Below are positions 51,424 to 62,174 of a stretch of DNA of 64,000 nucleotides, piece by piece (the first letter of the stretch is position 1; every line of letters starts with the position of its first letter). A model generated the notes under the pieces. That model was not told where the DNA came from, did no database searches, and worked only from the letters and a program-made list of their open reading frames with translations. A program made the position numbers and the translations under genes. Source of the stretch: Apodemus sylvaticus (Eukaryota > Chordata > Mammalia > Rodentia > Muridae); assembly GCF_947179515.1 (NCBI RefSeq), contig NC_067490.1, positions 31,408,827-31,472,826 of the forward strand, given 5' to 3'.

Positions 51424-51540
51424 CAGGGGTGGCGGTGCATGTCTGTAACCCAGCACTCAGGAAGCCATGAAGCGGAAGTATTTGTGAGGGGCTTAATGCC
51501 AGGCCAGTCTGCAGAATAAGATCTGCTTTCAAACAAATGT
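51424..51540 (+). repeat. B1 SINE, sense, diverged
   Basis: ggggtggcggtgcatgtctg, taacccagcactcaggaagc, atgccaggccagtctgcaga. Confidence 0.65.
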
Positions 51541-52049
51541 GAAGGCTACATTCATTGTACTTTTCCATAAGCGAAATATTAGCATTATTTCAAGTGTTAG
51601 TGAGGGAGAAGTTTTATTTCTCATGTCAGGTAATGTAGTTTTATATGTCCTAGAATTTCAAGTGTTATCTAACTTATACCAGTTCTGGAAATCATATTAT
51701 CATGTGATGCTCTATGGCTATTAGGAAACTATGATCACATTTTAATTTTCATTTTTTAAATGTTACATATTTAGTTTTATTTTCATAAAAAAACGTTTAA
51801 ATTTTACAAAATCAGATGTACCCACAGCAGACATAAGTGTCAGTCTTAGACAGTAAACCAAAATCATAAGAATGTTTCTAGTTTCTACACAGACTTAACC
51901 TGATTGTGTTGTAGTAATCATATGTACAAGTATACTTATGGCTACATCTTAAAAACACATTAGCAACTGAAAATTAGAAATTATAATTAATACATAAATG
52001 ATGATAGTATTAAAAGTTTACCAGAAAATTATTGGAGTGAGAAATGGTT

Positions 52050-52212
52050 GTGTGTATATTTATGTATGTGTGTATATAATATGTGTGGGTGTATATATAT
52101 ACATATATGTATGTTTATGTATATATATCTGTGTGTATACATGTGTGTGTGCATGCATGTACCTCTGTGTGTGTTTGTATGTCTATGTGTCTGTGTGTCT
52201 GTGTGTGTTTGG
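52050..52212. repeat. TG/TA-rich microsatellite
   Basis: Imperfect TG and TATG runs that make Cys/Val/Tyr-rich spurious frames. Confidence 0.9.
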
Positions 52213-52674
52213 TGCCACATAATGGAAACCAAAATTAAACTTTCATCCTGTGCAGAAAAAGGAACAGAAATGTGAGCTCACAATTAGAGTAGACCTGAGC
52301 TTAACATTGTCTCTTATTTCTCTTTACAAACGATGCATTTTCTTCTACCAGAGACCCAAGGGTACCTTATAGGTTTGTGGAATTCTTACAGATTGCATTG
52401 CTATGAGTTGCTTTTGCTACAGATTAATCATCTACTATGGAAAGGGTAGAGCAGGTCTCCTCCACCAGCGAAAGCATATCTACTAGCTCAGTGAAAATTA
52501 TAAATAACAAGGAATGCTAAGCTTTGTGAACTGAAACCTAATTGCTATCATTAGAAACAAAATAAATTGATTTTTTTTTCTGATTGGATTCCAACATTAT
52601 ATAAGACTCAGCTATAGTTTACCAGAAACTAACCTAGTTAGCATCTTATAAAAGGTGGTTTTAGAAGTTGTATC

Positions 52675-52860
52675 TATTGCTATGATGTGTGTTAAAGTGT
52701 GGGGACACACATGCTCTACTGCACATGTGTGGAGGTCAGAAGACAATTTTGTAGAGTAGGTTCTCCTTTCTACCTTTATTTGGATTCCAGGGTCAGGCTC
52801 AGATGCTCTGGCGTGTGGCAGAAGAGCCTCAACTTGCTGAACCATCTCAATTCTGCTCTC
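52675..52860 (-). repeat. B3 SINE, antisense
   Basis: gtgtggaggtcagaagacaa, ttggattccagggtcaggct, gaagagcctcaacttgctga, accatctcaattctgctc. Confidence 0.7.
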
Positions 52861-54125
52861 TTTAAGTATTAAGGCTTATTTTTGCTTTATTTTATTTTTC
52901 TATAAGAAAATTGCCATTCACTCCTATTTTGGCATGGTCAGCATCCGTTAATTTTCCAGGGACTGGAGTAGTCCCGCAGCATGAGACTTTCAGGGATTCA
53001 GCCTGTGAAATGGGCAGGTAAGCCAGGATGTGCCAGTTCCTTTCCTTGCAAGCACTGGCGATCCATTGCTCCTGGTCTAGAACGTCAGTATTCAATAGCA
53101 GTGACAATTAACTTGTCCTTGTCCATCTCTAAAGACCTAAAGTCTACTCATATTTCACGATCTCACTCAAATGCCGCTTGTTAAGCAGTTGGAAGAAATC
53201 TCTTCCTCCTTGGGGTGTTCACCCTATGTTTCATCTGCCTCATGCTTCTGCTTAAAACCTTGAAACACACTTAGCAGTCATCTTATCTCTGACACTGCAT
53301 GAAAAGGTCTTCCAGTGTATGGTATTTCATTTTGTCATTTATCCTATGACTTCTTCAGACTGTTCCCCACTTTATCAGAGGTGTTTCGTTACTAGGAATG
53401 AATGAGTGCACTTGAAATGGATTCCATCAGTAGCAGGAGATATCCCAATATGCTATGGAGTCTTTAGTGACAGCAGGATCAGAGAATCTCTCTTTTCTTC
53501 CTCTCTGCCGCTTATTTGTGAATGACTCCCTTCACAGTGGTCATTCTGTGCACAGACAGTATTTGTTTATGTGTATGGACCAAGACTTTCTGCAGATAGA
53601 AGTAGAAAATGTCAGCTAACTTCTGAGTGGTACCGAGCTATGCTCTCACTCACATTAACTTGGTCATTCACCATGTCTAAGAACCAGTCCAAACTTTCAA
53701 TCTTTCTCGACCCCTTTGCATTTTTTGGTAAATGATCACAATTCCTACTTCACAAACAAAATCTGACCTGAAAAGAGAAACCTAATCACTCAACCCTAAT
53801 GTAATGTTATCTAGTAAAAGTTGAATCTGGTCTGCTGAAAGATTGTATGGGGGGGACTGAAGACTGACACCCCAGAGGCAAATGAACTATTTATCTTAGC
53901 CCTTAAACATTTTTAAAATTTATTCTTTGGAAACTTAATACATTCATAGGATGTAATTTAATCTTACCCATTTGCAACTCCCTCCAATCTTCTCTCACGT
54001 CCATATCCTGTGTCATTCCCAACATCATGTCACCTTTTTATTGTTGTAACCAATAGCTCCTTGAGTCTAATTAGTGGTACCCATATGTGATTGGGTATAG
54101 AGACAGCTACTCAGGCATGGGAAAT

Positions 54126-54420
54126 GTCTTAGGGTTTCCATTGCAGTGAAGATACATCATGACCAAGTCAACTCTATGAAGAGCAGCATTTAATTGGGGC
54201 CAGCTTACAGGGTAGAGGTTCAGACCATTATCATAAAGGTGAGAAGCATGGCAGCTGGGGATAAGGAGCTGGGAGTTCTACATCTTGTTCTGAAAGGAAC
54301 CAGGAGAAGACTGGACTTACAGGCAGCTAGGAGGAGGGTCTTAAAGCCCAAACCCCACAGTGACACACTGCCTCCAGCAAGGCCACACCTCTCCTGTGCC
54401 AAGCATATTCAATCCACAAC
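54126..54420 (-). mobile_element. Rodent LTR-like repeat, antisense
   Basis: tcttagggtttccattgcag, atttaattggggccagctta, ggagctgggagttctacatc, ccccacagtgacacactgcc, aaggccacacctctcc. The 158-codon frame at 54,194-54,670 spans this repeat and the pyrimidine tract and is not a gene. Confidence 0.65.
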
Positions 54421-54453
54421 AGGAAACCTACCCTGTTCTGAAAGAAGTCTCAG

Positions 54454-54629
54454 TCCCTCTCCCTCCCCCTCCCCCCTCCTCCTCCCCTCTCTTCTCTTCC
54501 CCTCCCCCATCTCCTTCCCCCTCTCCCTCCTTCTCCCTCCTCCTCTACCCTCTCCCCCTCTCCCTCCCTCTCCCTCCCCCTTTCCCTCTCCCTCTCCCAC
54601 TCTCTCTCCCTTTCCCTCTCCCTCTTCCC
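54454..54629. repeat. 176-bp polypyrimidine tract
   Basis: C/T only except for three A residues (54,509, 54,547, 54,599), made of irregular ccctct/ccctcc units. Confidence 0.95.
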
Positions 54630-54971
54630 ACTGTCAACAGTTCCTTCTCAGGGTAGACTTTATCTCCTGACCTCTTGATCATGTAAAGGTTTTGTGCAAG
54701 TAATCACAGCTGCTTCAATATGGTATATAAGGATGTCATGTCAGGGAGTCAGAGTCTTATAGGGCTTACTGAAAGATTTCAACATAAGTGTTAGGAAGCC
54801 ATGATTAAATATACTTGTTGTTTAGAATTTTATATAAGCATTACATGATACAAACATTGTATTTCAGATTACTTCTTAATGTATTATAGCTTTTTATGTT
54901 TTGTTCATTTTTCATTGTTTTGCATCGAATAATTTATTCATTTTACACATTTTACCTGCTTTTTGGTTTCA

Positions 54972-55095
54972 TTTTCTTTTGGAGACAGGGACTTATGTAG
55001 CCCAGACTGGTCTTGAACTTAATGTATAGCCACTGATGGCTTTGAAATGCTAATTCTTCTGCCCATGCCTTCCCAGTGCTGATAAATATGTATCC
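54972..55095 (-). repeat. B1 SINE, antisense
   Basis: ttttggagacagggacttatg, tagcccagactggtcttgaa, cttcccagtgctgataaata. It ends about 230 bp before exon f. Confidence 0.7.
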
Positions 55096-55325
55096 CACCT
55101 CTCCCAGTTTTTAAATCATTTTTATAGGATAGAAGTTTTTGGAAAAGTTTTCTGTTAATTTCTTTGAAAATATAAGTGACAGCTCCTAAAAGAACAAATT
55201 CATCAGCATTTTCAAAATTCTCATTACAATATGCAAAAATATTGCTTTCATCAATTTTCAATTAACATGTGATTATTATGCAGACTTTTATACATTTTTA
55301 TAACTCCCTTTCCTATTGTTGTTAG

Positions 55326-55395
55326 CTACTGATGCAAATGTGAAGAATGAAAGTCTCTCATCTGTGCAGCAGCTTGGCATTAAAATGACTGTCAG
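55326..55395 (+). CDS. Tbc1d32: Probable Tbc1d32 coding exon f
   Basis: 70-bp exon after acceptor ctattgttgttag, with donor GTCAG/gtaggt. Two bases complete an Ala codon from exon e and two bases (AG) continue into exon g to give Arg. It contains [15 protein letters not shown] across the junction. This short exon has no frame of its own long enough for ORF finders; it is recognised by its splice sites and by the phase fit on both sides. It lies about 0.6 kb upstream of a sense L1 insertion in the next intron. Confidence 0.8.
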
Positions 55396-56022
55396 GTAGG
55401 TAGGAAAATGTCTCTTTACGAATTCCTAGAATTCACCTACCTGATGTGTGCTTAATAATATTTAACAACCAAGTATTTTGTAGACTTTAAATGTAGAGTT
55501 TATCGCTCACAAGATATTAGTGTTATCTTTGAGGATTTTGGCACATGATTAAGTTACCTCTAGCTGTAATTTAGTTACAGCTTATTATTATTCCAAAAGC
55601 TAATTAGTGTGTTTTGCTATGAGTATCCAGTTTTCTTTTTCACCAAAAACATCAACGTTGCAAAGATCAGCAAGCGATGGCATGATCATACATCTTCTAA
55701 AATATGATTTGTTGTAGTAGTCAGGGTACAGCGAAGACAGACGTACCTTAAGGGTAGACTGAGAAATCCAAAGAAGAAAACAAAAATTATGATTATTTTG
55801 AGTGTGTAAAGCTCATATATTAATTTTCGAAATAAGTGAGTATACTAGATCATGAACCTCCTGCTCTTGTTCATCATGAGCCTCATTTAATATGAGGTTA
55901 TTAACTATCACATTATAATTAGAGGGTTGTCTTCTGGGTCTGATCTAAGGAAACACATGTGAGAGCTATTAAACGACTGAGTCTTATATAAATGTCCACT
56001 ACAATGAAAATCATGGCATGGA

Positions 56023-56728
56023 GGTGTTGGCAAGGATGTGGAGAAAGAGGAACACTCCTCCACTGCTAGTAGGGTTGCAAATTGGTACAACCACTCTGGA
56101 AATCAGTCTGGCGGTTCCTCCGAAAACTGGGCACCTCACTTCCAGAAGATCCTGCTATATCACTCCTGGGCATATACCCGGAGGATTCCCCACCATGTAA
56201 TAAGGATACATGCTCTACTATGTTCATAGCAGCCCTATTTATAATTGCCAGAAGCTGGAAAGAACCCAGGTATCCCTCAACAGAAGAGTGGATGCAAAAA
56301 ATGTGGTATATCTACACAATGGAGTACTATTCAGCCATTAGAAACAATGAATTCATGAAATTCTTAGGCAAATGGATGGAGCTAGAGAACATCATACTAA
56401 GTGAGGTAACCCAGACTCAAAAGGTGAATCATGGTATGCACTCACTAATAAGTGATTATTAACCTAGAAAACTGGAATACCCAAAACATAATCCACACAT
56501 CAAATGAGGTACAAGAAGAAAGGAGGAGTGGCCCCTGGTTCTGGAAAGACTCAGTGAAACAGTATTCGGCAAAACCAGAACGGGGAATTGGGAAGAGGTG
56601 GGTGGGAGGACAGGGGGATAGAAGGGGGCTTATGGGACTTTCGGGGAGTGGGGAGCTAGAAAAGGGGAAATCAATTGAAATGTAAATAAAAATATATCGA
56701 ATTAAAAAATATATAACTAAAAAAAAGA
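56023..56728 (+). mobile_element. 5'-truncated L1, sense, with 17-bp target duplications
   Basis: Carries the end of ORF2 (blocks caaattggtacaaccactct, gtactattcagccattagaa, cttaggcaaatggatggagc) and a 3' UTR ending in gaaatgtaaataaaaatata and an A-rich tail. The target site gaaaatcatggcatgga is present at 56,006-56,022 and 56,729-56,745 without change. The frame at 56,082-56,462 is the degraded ORF2 C-terminus. It lies between exons f and g. Confidence 0.92.
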
Positions 56729-57622
56729 GAAAATCATGGCATGGACTTCGGATCATCCACCTATAACAGAGTAACTGTTTTAATTGTGTTTTATATATAT
56801 ATACTGTCTAATAACAGTATTTTGTGCTGCCATATTTCCAATGGAACCTACAGATTACATTGGCAGCCTTGTCACATATTTAATTCAATGTAATTTATGA
56901 TTAGTAGAAAGTAAGTGGAAACTAATGAATGATGTAGAGTTTGGATATACTGTGTGGTTACCATCCTGTAGAATCACTGACATAAACACCAGCAACAAAA
57001 CTAAACTAACAATGTTGCCACTATGGAGACTGCCGATCAAGTCACGTCTTAGTAAGGTTAGAAATGGAACAAATGTATTGTCTCCCCTTGATGGCAACAC
57101 ACACATTAAGTGTGTTTAAAAATATAAGAACTTAGATAAAACGGAATTAGTTTCAGTTAATTATAGTGTTTGATCCATGGATATGCCAAGATACTTCAAG
57201 TTATGGTTCAGGATTGTCCTAGTCACAATTTAAAATGCCCACATCCCCCTCAATATACAGTAATGGCTTTGAAAGTTGCTTCTTGATTTAACATTCTATA
57301 AAAAGAAACTATATTGTGTGCTTTAAATTAATTTCAGAAAAGATCAATACATTCATCTCATCTGTCATATATTATCATGTTATTTTCTCGTTACTGTTTC
57401 ACCATCCCAGAAAGTTAACGATCAGTGCTGCTGATCCAAATGCGCTATAATGATCAGGCATGAATCCTGAGTCGCGTGTTTGATGTAGTCACCCTAGAAG
57501 GAGACTCTTAAAATCTCCAGACCTTGAGATCTTAAGAGAAATTCACTGTGACGGATTTCTAAACATGCATTTTCAGTGAGCATCCTAATGGATTTCTTAT
57601 GTTTTGTGGATCTTTAACATAG

Positions 57623-57738
57623 GTATGGGAAGTTTCTCAACTTGTTAAAAGATGGTGCAGAAAATGATCTTGCTTTGGTCTTAAAGCACTGTGAGAAATT
57701 CCTGAAACAACAGCAGTCACCAGTCACTTCTTCTCTCC
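57623..57738 (+). CDS. Tbc1d32: Probable Tbc1d32 coding exon g, ending at a U12-type donor
   Basis: 116-bp exon from acceptor ctttaacatag. The first base completes Arg from exon f, then 38 open codons follow (YGKFLNLLKDGAENDLAL and on to HCEKFLKQQQ), with one base left over. The exon is placed to end at CTCTCC, immediately before ATATCCTTT, a perfect minor-spliceosome donor. Reading through instead gives an in-frame TGA at 57,753-57,755. The only nearby GT (TTCGA/gtgaat) leaves phase 2, which puts exon h out of frame. With the AT donor the leftover C joins TG of exon h to make Leu and the frame continues. Helical, charged content fits the TBC-like C-terminal region. Confidence 0.8.
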
Positions 57739-58551
57739 ATATCCTTTTCGAGTGAATTTACACAGAACTGAGCTGTCTTCCCTTATTTTCATAGTTCTTT
57801 CCTAGGATGTGTTAGCACACTGAGCAATTTATTACAGTGAATCATGATGTTATCTTATTCTGTGTTTTGAACATACATTTTATTAAATTGACCTATGGTC
57901 CTTAGACTCAGTTGTATTCACCAAATCTTAAACTAAGTGAAGTCATTTTGAAGGCATTTCCAAACAAATCCAAGGTGTTAAAAAAAAAAAAGTAGGCTCT
58001 ATAGATATAAATAGAATAATAAGAAGGCTGCTGCTTTTTGCAATATATTTATTTCATTTGAATTGGTATTCAGAAATGAAATTTCACTTTGAGAAAAAAA
58101 TATAGTAAACCATTTGCATTGCTGAATTCTAAATTTATAGATTTTGCCTTGTTATGCTAGTCACTTAGCAGGAAACCTCACGTAAAAACCATACTGTCCT
58201 CTTATAGATCAACGTAGATGAATGTTCCTAAGTCAGCTTTTTCTCTGATCATAGTTAATATCAGCTCTCCCTACACACGTAATCCAATGGTACATTAAAG
58301 AAATTATTATGCCACTGTTTTTTCATATATTAATTTAACCTTAACAGCTTCAGTATCATCAATTATCAGTGCTTACAAAACTGAAGACAAAATGATTACT
58401 ACATATAATGAATATTTCTTTCTACACTTGATCTTACCCAAAATGCTGAGAAGTGATGACTATTTATTTTTAGATAGAGATATTAAAAGTGAGTATTGAT
58501 GAAATTGTGCCTCTCCTAAGATAATGTGAAAGTTCCTTAACCATTCTGCAG
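57739..58551 (+). other. U12-type (AT-AG) minor spliceosomal intron
   Basis: An 813-bp intron between exons g and h. The 5' end ATATCCTTT matches the U12 donor consensus RTATCCTT exactly. TTCCTTAAC at 58,533-58,541 matches the U12 branch consensus TTCCTTRAY exactly. The branch A at 58,540 is 11 nt from the terminal G at 58,551, the short spacing typical of this class, and there is no long polypyrimidine tract. The intron ends in AG rather than AC, a recognised U12 variant. It joins phase 1 to phase 1 and keeps the frame open. Confidence 0.85.
58533..58541 (+). promoter_or_regulatory. U12-type branch-point sequence
   Basis: TTCCTTAAC, a full match to the minor-spliceosome branch consensus, 10 nt before the start of exon h. 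Family knowledge: U12 snRNA pairs with this element. Its pairing with a perfect AT donor 0.8 kb upstream makes chance unlikely. Confidence 0.85.
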
Positions 58552-58706
58552 TGTGCCTGCAAGGAAACTACGCAGGCCACGACTGGTTTGTGTCTTCTCT
58601 GTTCATCATAATGCTGGGAGACAAAGAGAAGACACTGCACTTTCTCCAGCCCTTCTGCAGGCTTCTGACCTCTGCCTTCCTTTGGGTACCAAGGCTCCAT
58701 AATTCG
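58552..58706 (+). CDS. Tbc1d32: Probable Tbc1d32 coding exon h (last visible exon)
   Basis: 155-bp exon following the AG of the U12-type intron. Two bases complete Leu, then 51 codons follow and the exon ends in phase 0 at AATTCG/gtaaga. It encodes NYAGHDWFVSSLFIIMLGDK, FCRLLTSAFLW and VPRLHNS, which I read as the end of the degenerate TBC-like domain of BROMI. The protein should end only a few residues later, so the stop codon probably lies in a small downstream exon. I could not find that exon with confidence; it may be beyond 64,000. Reading into the intron would add about 13 residues to a TAA at 58,746-58,748. Confidence 0.83.
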
Positions 58707-59089
58707 GTAAGATTTACAGATCTGTTTTTAAAGGAGAGTGGAGCTTAAGAAACATGACATTTAACTTTACTAGAATCTTGTCATATACATTAATATCTTC
58801 CCTGGTTTGAGTTATTTCGACCCACCTACTTTTGGGTTTAATATGTCTTTGTTTTCTAAACTCATAAAGTCTCTAATTAAGTAATTATGATTTCTCTCTG
58901 ACTTTTAATGTAGTTATATAGAACTATAATCTTGTCTTCTAGGATGACTTTGATTTTGTCATGGACATTTTACCATGCAGTCCTTCCATTTTTATTTAAA
59001 AATTTTATTCTTGATTTCTCCCATGACCCATCCATCCTTCAGTAGTGGGTTGTTTGATCTCTAAGATGTCTTATTTTCTGAAGTTTTTT

Positions 59090-59905
59090 TTTTTAAAGCT
59101 ATCGATTTCAAGGTTTATTGGTTTGCAGTCAGACAGAATATAAAGAGTAATATCAGTTTTTCTGAATTTGTTGAAATTTGACTTATCACTCAGGATATGG
59201 AATATTTTAGAGAAAGTTTTGTGGAGTGATAGGTAGAATACATTCTATAATGCTTAGGTGAGATACTCTGTAGATACCTCTTATATTCATTTGATCTGTT
59301 TCCTTTCTTAGGTTTTTGTTGTTGTTGTTGTTTTTGTTGTTTTTTTTTTTTAGTTTGTTCTTTCCTCTTTTTTTAATGGACGACATGACCATTTGTGAAA
59401 GTTGAATATTAAATTCACCTACTGTTACTGAGTTGGGCTTGATCTGCTTTTAATGCCTATTAGTATTTGTACGTGTAAGTCTTTGATACACTTAAGTCCA
59501 TAGTTGTAATGTCCTTTTAGTGGATTATTCCTGTGATCATATTGAAGTATCTCTCTTTATCTCATCTAATTAGATTTGCTTTGAAGTCCATTTAGTCAAA
59601 TATTAGAATAGTGATGGCTTCTTATTTTCTGGTCCTGATCATTTAGAATACTTTTTTCTATTCTTTCACTCCAAGGTAATGTCCACAGCTGGAGGTGAGA
59701 TGTTGTTTCTTGTACATAAAACATAATACTTTTCTAGCTATTTTGTAAACTGATCAAGTAGTCATTTTCTAAACTGGTTGGCCAGACTCTATCTTTTGAT
59801 CAGGGAATTGAGTCTACCAATATTTGAGGTTATTATTAAAGTTCTGTCATTTTGATGTTGTGGCATTTTCTTGACCTTCTTTCTATTTTTCTAATAATAA
59901 GAATT
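59090..59905 (-). mobile_element. Old L1/HAL1-like fragment, antisense, part 1
   Basis: Collinear with the antisense of old mammalian L1 ORF2 5' sequence (aaattcacctactgttactg, tagatttgctttgaagtcca, gtgatggcttcttattttct, aattgagtctaccaatattt). It appears to resume after 62,175. Confidence 0.5.
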
Positions 59906-60567
59906 TTTCTGATAATAGTTATATCTTCACTTCCTCCTTTATAATTTTGATCTTTTGATGCCTAATTGCTCTGGCTAGAACTTCAAGTACTATATTGAAT
60001 AGATAGGGAGAGAGTCGGCAGCCTTGCCCTGTCCCTGATTTTCGTGAGATTGCTTCAAGTTTCTCTATGTTAGCTGTTGGTTTGCTGTGTGTTGCTTTTA
60101 TTATGTTTAGGTATGGACCTTGAATTCTTAATTTCTCCAATACTTTTAACACGAAGGGGCATTGTATTTTGTCAAAGGCTTTTTCAGCATCTAATGAGAT
60201 ATGTTTTTTTCTTTGAGTTTGTTTATATAGTGGATTATGTTGATTGATTTCTGTATATTGAACCATCCCTGCATCCCTGGGATGAAGCCTGTTCGATCAC
60301 GGTGAATGTTCATTTTGATGTGTTCTTGAATTCGGTTTGCAAAAATTTTATTGAGTATTTTTGCATTGATATTCATGAGGGAAATAGGTGTGAAGTTCCC
60401 TTTCTTTGTTGGATCTTTGTGTGGTTTAGGTATCAGAGTAACTGTGGTTTCATAGAATGAATTAGGGAGTGTTCCTTTTGTTTCTGTTTTGCGGAATAGT
60501 TTGAAGAATACTGGTATTAGGTCTTCTCTGAAGGTCTGATAGAATTCTGCACTAAAGCTAGCTGGCC
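59906..60567 (-). mobile_element. L1 ORF2 reverse-transcriptase fragment, antisense, broken
   Basis: On the minus strand two overlapping frames (59,919-60,266 and 60,191-60,376) encode successive parts of the L1 reverse transcriptase, with SLDAEKAFDKIQ (motif A) and SGTGQGCRLSPYLFNIVLEV. The frames are offset, so a frameshift separates them. The fragment stops at about the place where the catalytic FADD motif should be, and FADD is not visible. It is a non-functional relic. Confidence 0.85.
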
Positions 60568-61757
60568 CTGAACTTTTTTTTTTTTAACATTTCTTTCCCC
60601 ATTTCCCCTCTGAAAACTCCCTACAATCCCACTTCCCCCTGCTCACCAGCCCACCCACTCCCCCTGCTTCCCTGTTCTGGCATTCTATACTGGGGCATCA
60701 AGCTTTCACAGGGCTAAGGGGCTTCTCCTCTTATTGATGTCCTACCAGTCCATCCTTTGGTACGCATACTGCTGAAGCCATTGGTCCCTCCATGTGTACT
60801 CTTTGGTTGGTGGTTTAGTCCCTAGGAGCTCTGGGGATACTGGTTGGTTCATATCGTTGTTCCTCCTATGTTTCTGCAAACCCTTTCAGCTTCTTGGGAC
60901 CTTTCTCTATCTCTTTCATTGGGAGTTATATCAGGCTCCTGTCAGTAAGCATTTGTTGGAATCCACAATAGTGTCTGGGTTTGGTAACTATATATATGGG
61001 ATGGATCCCCAGGTGGGACAGTCTCTAAATGGCCTTTCCTTCAGTCTCTGCTCCACACTTTGTCTGTGTATCTCCTCCCATGGGTATTTTGATCCCCCTT
61101 CTAAGAAGGACTAAAGTATCCACACTTTGGTCTTCCTTCTTCTTGAGCTTCATTTGGTCTGTGAGTTGTGGCTTGGGTATTCTGAGCTTCTGGGCTAATA
61201 TCCACTTATCAGTGAGTGCATACCTAATGTGTGTTCTTTTGTGATTGGTTTGCCTCACTCAGGATATTTTCTAGTTCCATCCATTTGCCTAAGAATTTCA
61301 TGAATTCATTGTTTTTAATAGCTGAGCAGTATTCCATTGTGTAAATATACCACATTTTCTGTATCCATTCCTCTGTTGAGGGACATCTGGGTTGTTTCCA
61401 GCTTCTGGCTATTATAAATAAGGCTGCTATGAACATAGTGGAGCGTGTATCCTTATTACATGTTGGAGCATCTTCTGGGTATATACCCAGGAGTGGTATA
61501 TCTGGGTCCTCAGTTAGTACTATATCCAATTTTTGGAGGAATATCCAAACTAATTTTCAGAGTGGTTGTACCAGCTTGCAAGCCCATCAGCAGTGGAGGA
61601 GTGTTCCTCTTTCTCCACATCCTCACCAGCATCTGCTGTCACCTGAGTTTTAGCCATTCTGACTGGTGTGAGGTAGAATCTCAGGGTTGTTTTGATTTGC
61701 ATTTCCCTGCTTCTATGTCCTTTGGGGTGATGGGACTGTTTAGATGGTTTATTTTAT
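60568..61757 (-). mobile_element. L1 3' UTR and ORF2 C-terminus, antisense
   Basis: Begins with a poly-T run (the element's tail read backwards). It continues through the 3' UTR (ctttggttggtggtttagtc, tctgggtttggtaactatat) into ORF2 (taatagctgagcagtattcc, ggttgtttccagcttctggc, agagtggttgtaccagcttg) and is truncated near 61,757. It is inserted in the RT fragment next to it. Minus frame 61,224-61,529 is the broken ORF2 end. Confidence 0.85.
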
Positions 61758-61789
61758 TCTGATTTAACTTTGGTACCTGGTATCTGTGT

Positions 61790-62172
61790 AGCTGAAGGAG
61801 TTTGCAACCCCATACCATAGGAAGAACAATGTCAATGAACCAGACCCTGCAAAGCTCCCAGGGACTAAATCACTAACCAAGAGTACACATGGAGGGGGGG
61901 GGGGAGGCTTCAGCTAGATATGTAGCAGAGGATTGCCTTATCTGGCATCAGTGGGAAGTGGAGGTGAGCCCCTTGGTCTTGTGAAGTCTCAATGCCCCAG
62001 CACAGGGGAATGCTAAGGTGCTGAGGCAGGACTGGTTGGGCAGGTTGGGAAATACCCTCAAAGAGGCAGGGGGAGGGGCAAGAGTATCGAGTATGGAGGG
62101 GAAACTTGAAAGGGGATAACATTTGAAATGTATATAAATAAAATAACCAATAAAAAACGAATTATAAAAAAG
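61790..62172 (+). mobile_element. L1 3' UTR, sense, 5'-truncated
   Basis: agctgaaggagtttgcaaccc, ctcccagggactaaatcact, agatatgtagcagaggattg, ggggataacatttgaaatgt and a short A-rich tail. A G-run lies at about 61,893-61,905. It faces the antisense L1 just upstream. Confidence 0.8.
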
Positions 62173-62174
62173 GA

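Noticed and set aside
54194..54670. 158-codon + strand open frame
   Set aside because: It spans an LTR-like repeat and the polypyrimidine tract; the Ser/Pro/Leu-rich half is low complexity.
56082..56462. 126-codon + frame resembling a protein
   Set aside because: It is the degraded C-terminal end of L1 ORF2 in the 56,023 insertion.
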